This document shows positions 13,905 to 13,954 of a stretch of 13,954 nucleotides of DNA, piece by piece. Under the pieces are notes generated by a model. It was not told the origin of the DNA. It searched no databases and saw only the letters and a list, made by a program, of their open reading frames with translations. This DNA comes from Porphyromonadaceae bacterium UBA3318 (lineage in GTDB: Bacteria; Bacteroidota; Bacteroidia; Bacteroidales; Muribaculaceae): assembly GCA_002361235.1 (NCBI GenBank), contig DESI01000021.1, positions 1 to 13,954 on the forward strand, written 5' to 3'. Numbering within the stretch: position 1 is the stretch's first letter; every line of letters starts with the position of its first letter. The position numbers were made by a program, and so were the translations under genes.

Positions 13905-13954
13905 TCTGCCGGATAGTTCGAAGGGACTCCCACGTATTACGTTTGCGGATAGCG
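13894..13954 (-). other. Possible tail of a convergent gene entering from the right edge
   Basis: On the minus strand, 19 codons from the window edge (13953) to a TAG at 13894-13896 are open and read RKRNTWESLRTIRQIKP at the end, which has protein-like character. It would overlap the DUF1016 gene tail to tail by 11 nt. Another minus frame is also open here, and the stretch is too short for identification. Confidence 0.15.

Noticed and set aside
1..13954. tRNA, rRNA, CRISPR array or riboswitch
   Set aside because: No cloverleaf with a CCA-adjacent acceptor, no regularly spaced repeats and no recognisable riboswitch core were seen in the short intergenic gaps.

Overview
The window looks like a stretch of Bacteroidales chromosome, plausibly Muribaculaceae or a relative (an inference from gene content; no 16S is present). 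Supporting signs are Bacteroidetes promoter boxes (TTTG, about 20 nt, TAnnTTTG) in place of E. coli-type -35/-10 boxes, weak or absent Shine-Dalgarno sequences, Bacteroidetes families such as DUF2851 and DUF3467, and an IspG of the inserted-domain type. Bases 903-12666 are GC-rich housekeeping DNA, all on the + strand. Both ends are visibly AT-richer and carry mobile or accessory genes that look damaged.

Left edge (1-902): the remains of an IS200/IS605-type Y1 transposase whose N-terminus is spread over three reading frames, two hairpins downstream of it, and a short minus-strand coding remnant (680-871) with no start codon. A terminator-like stem plus T-tract on the + strand falls inside that remnant.

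Centre (903-12666): first comes a tightly packed five-gene run: an RsmF-like RNA m5C methyltransferase with a nearly leaderless promoter, a CopA-type copper P-ATPase, a 74-residue CxxC metal-binding protein, the t6A-cyclising enzyme TcdA, and the LolD ATPase. The junctions are overlaps of 22, 1 and 13 nt and a 20-nt gap. A well-formed promoter at 6040-6071 then drives a DUF3467 protein and cysS, 1 nt apart. After these come a DUF2851 protein, an RluA-family pseudouridine synthase, a PAP2-like membrane protein with a long acidic/proline-rich N-terminal tail, and ispG. The themes are RNA modification and translation (RsmF, TcdA, CysS, RluA), copper export (CopA plus a small chaperone-like protein), lipoprotein sorting (LolD) and isoprenoid/lipid metabolism (IspG, PAP2-like protein).

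Right edge (12721-13954): a DUF1016/YhcG-type PD-(D/E)XK nuclease gene, AT-richer than its neighbours and split into two reading frames by what looks like loss of a single T near 13243. The conserved sequence runs straight through the break. A faint minus-strand open frame enters from the right edge.

I see no convincing wholly new system. The best leads are the cleanly broken DUF1016 nuclease, the unidentified minus-strand protein remnant at 680-871, the near-leaderless start of the rsmF-copA-tcdA-lolD run, and the PD/E/K plus cysteine arrangement of the DUF2851 protein.
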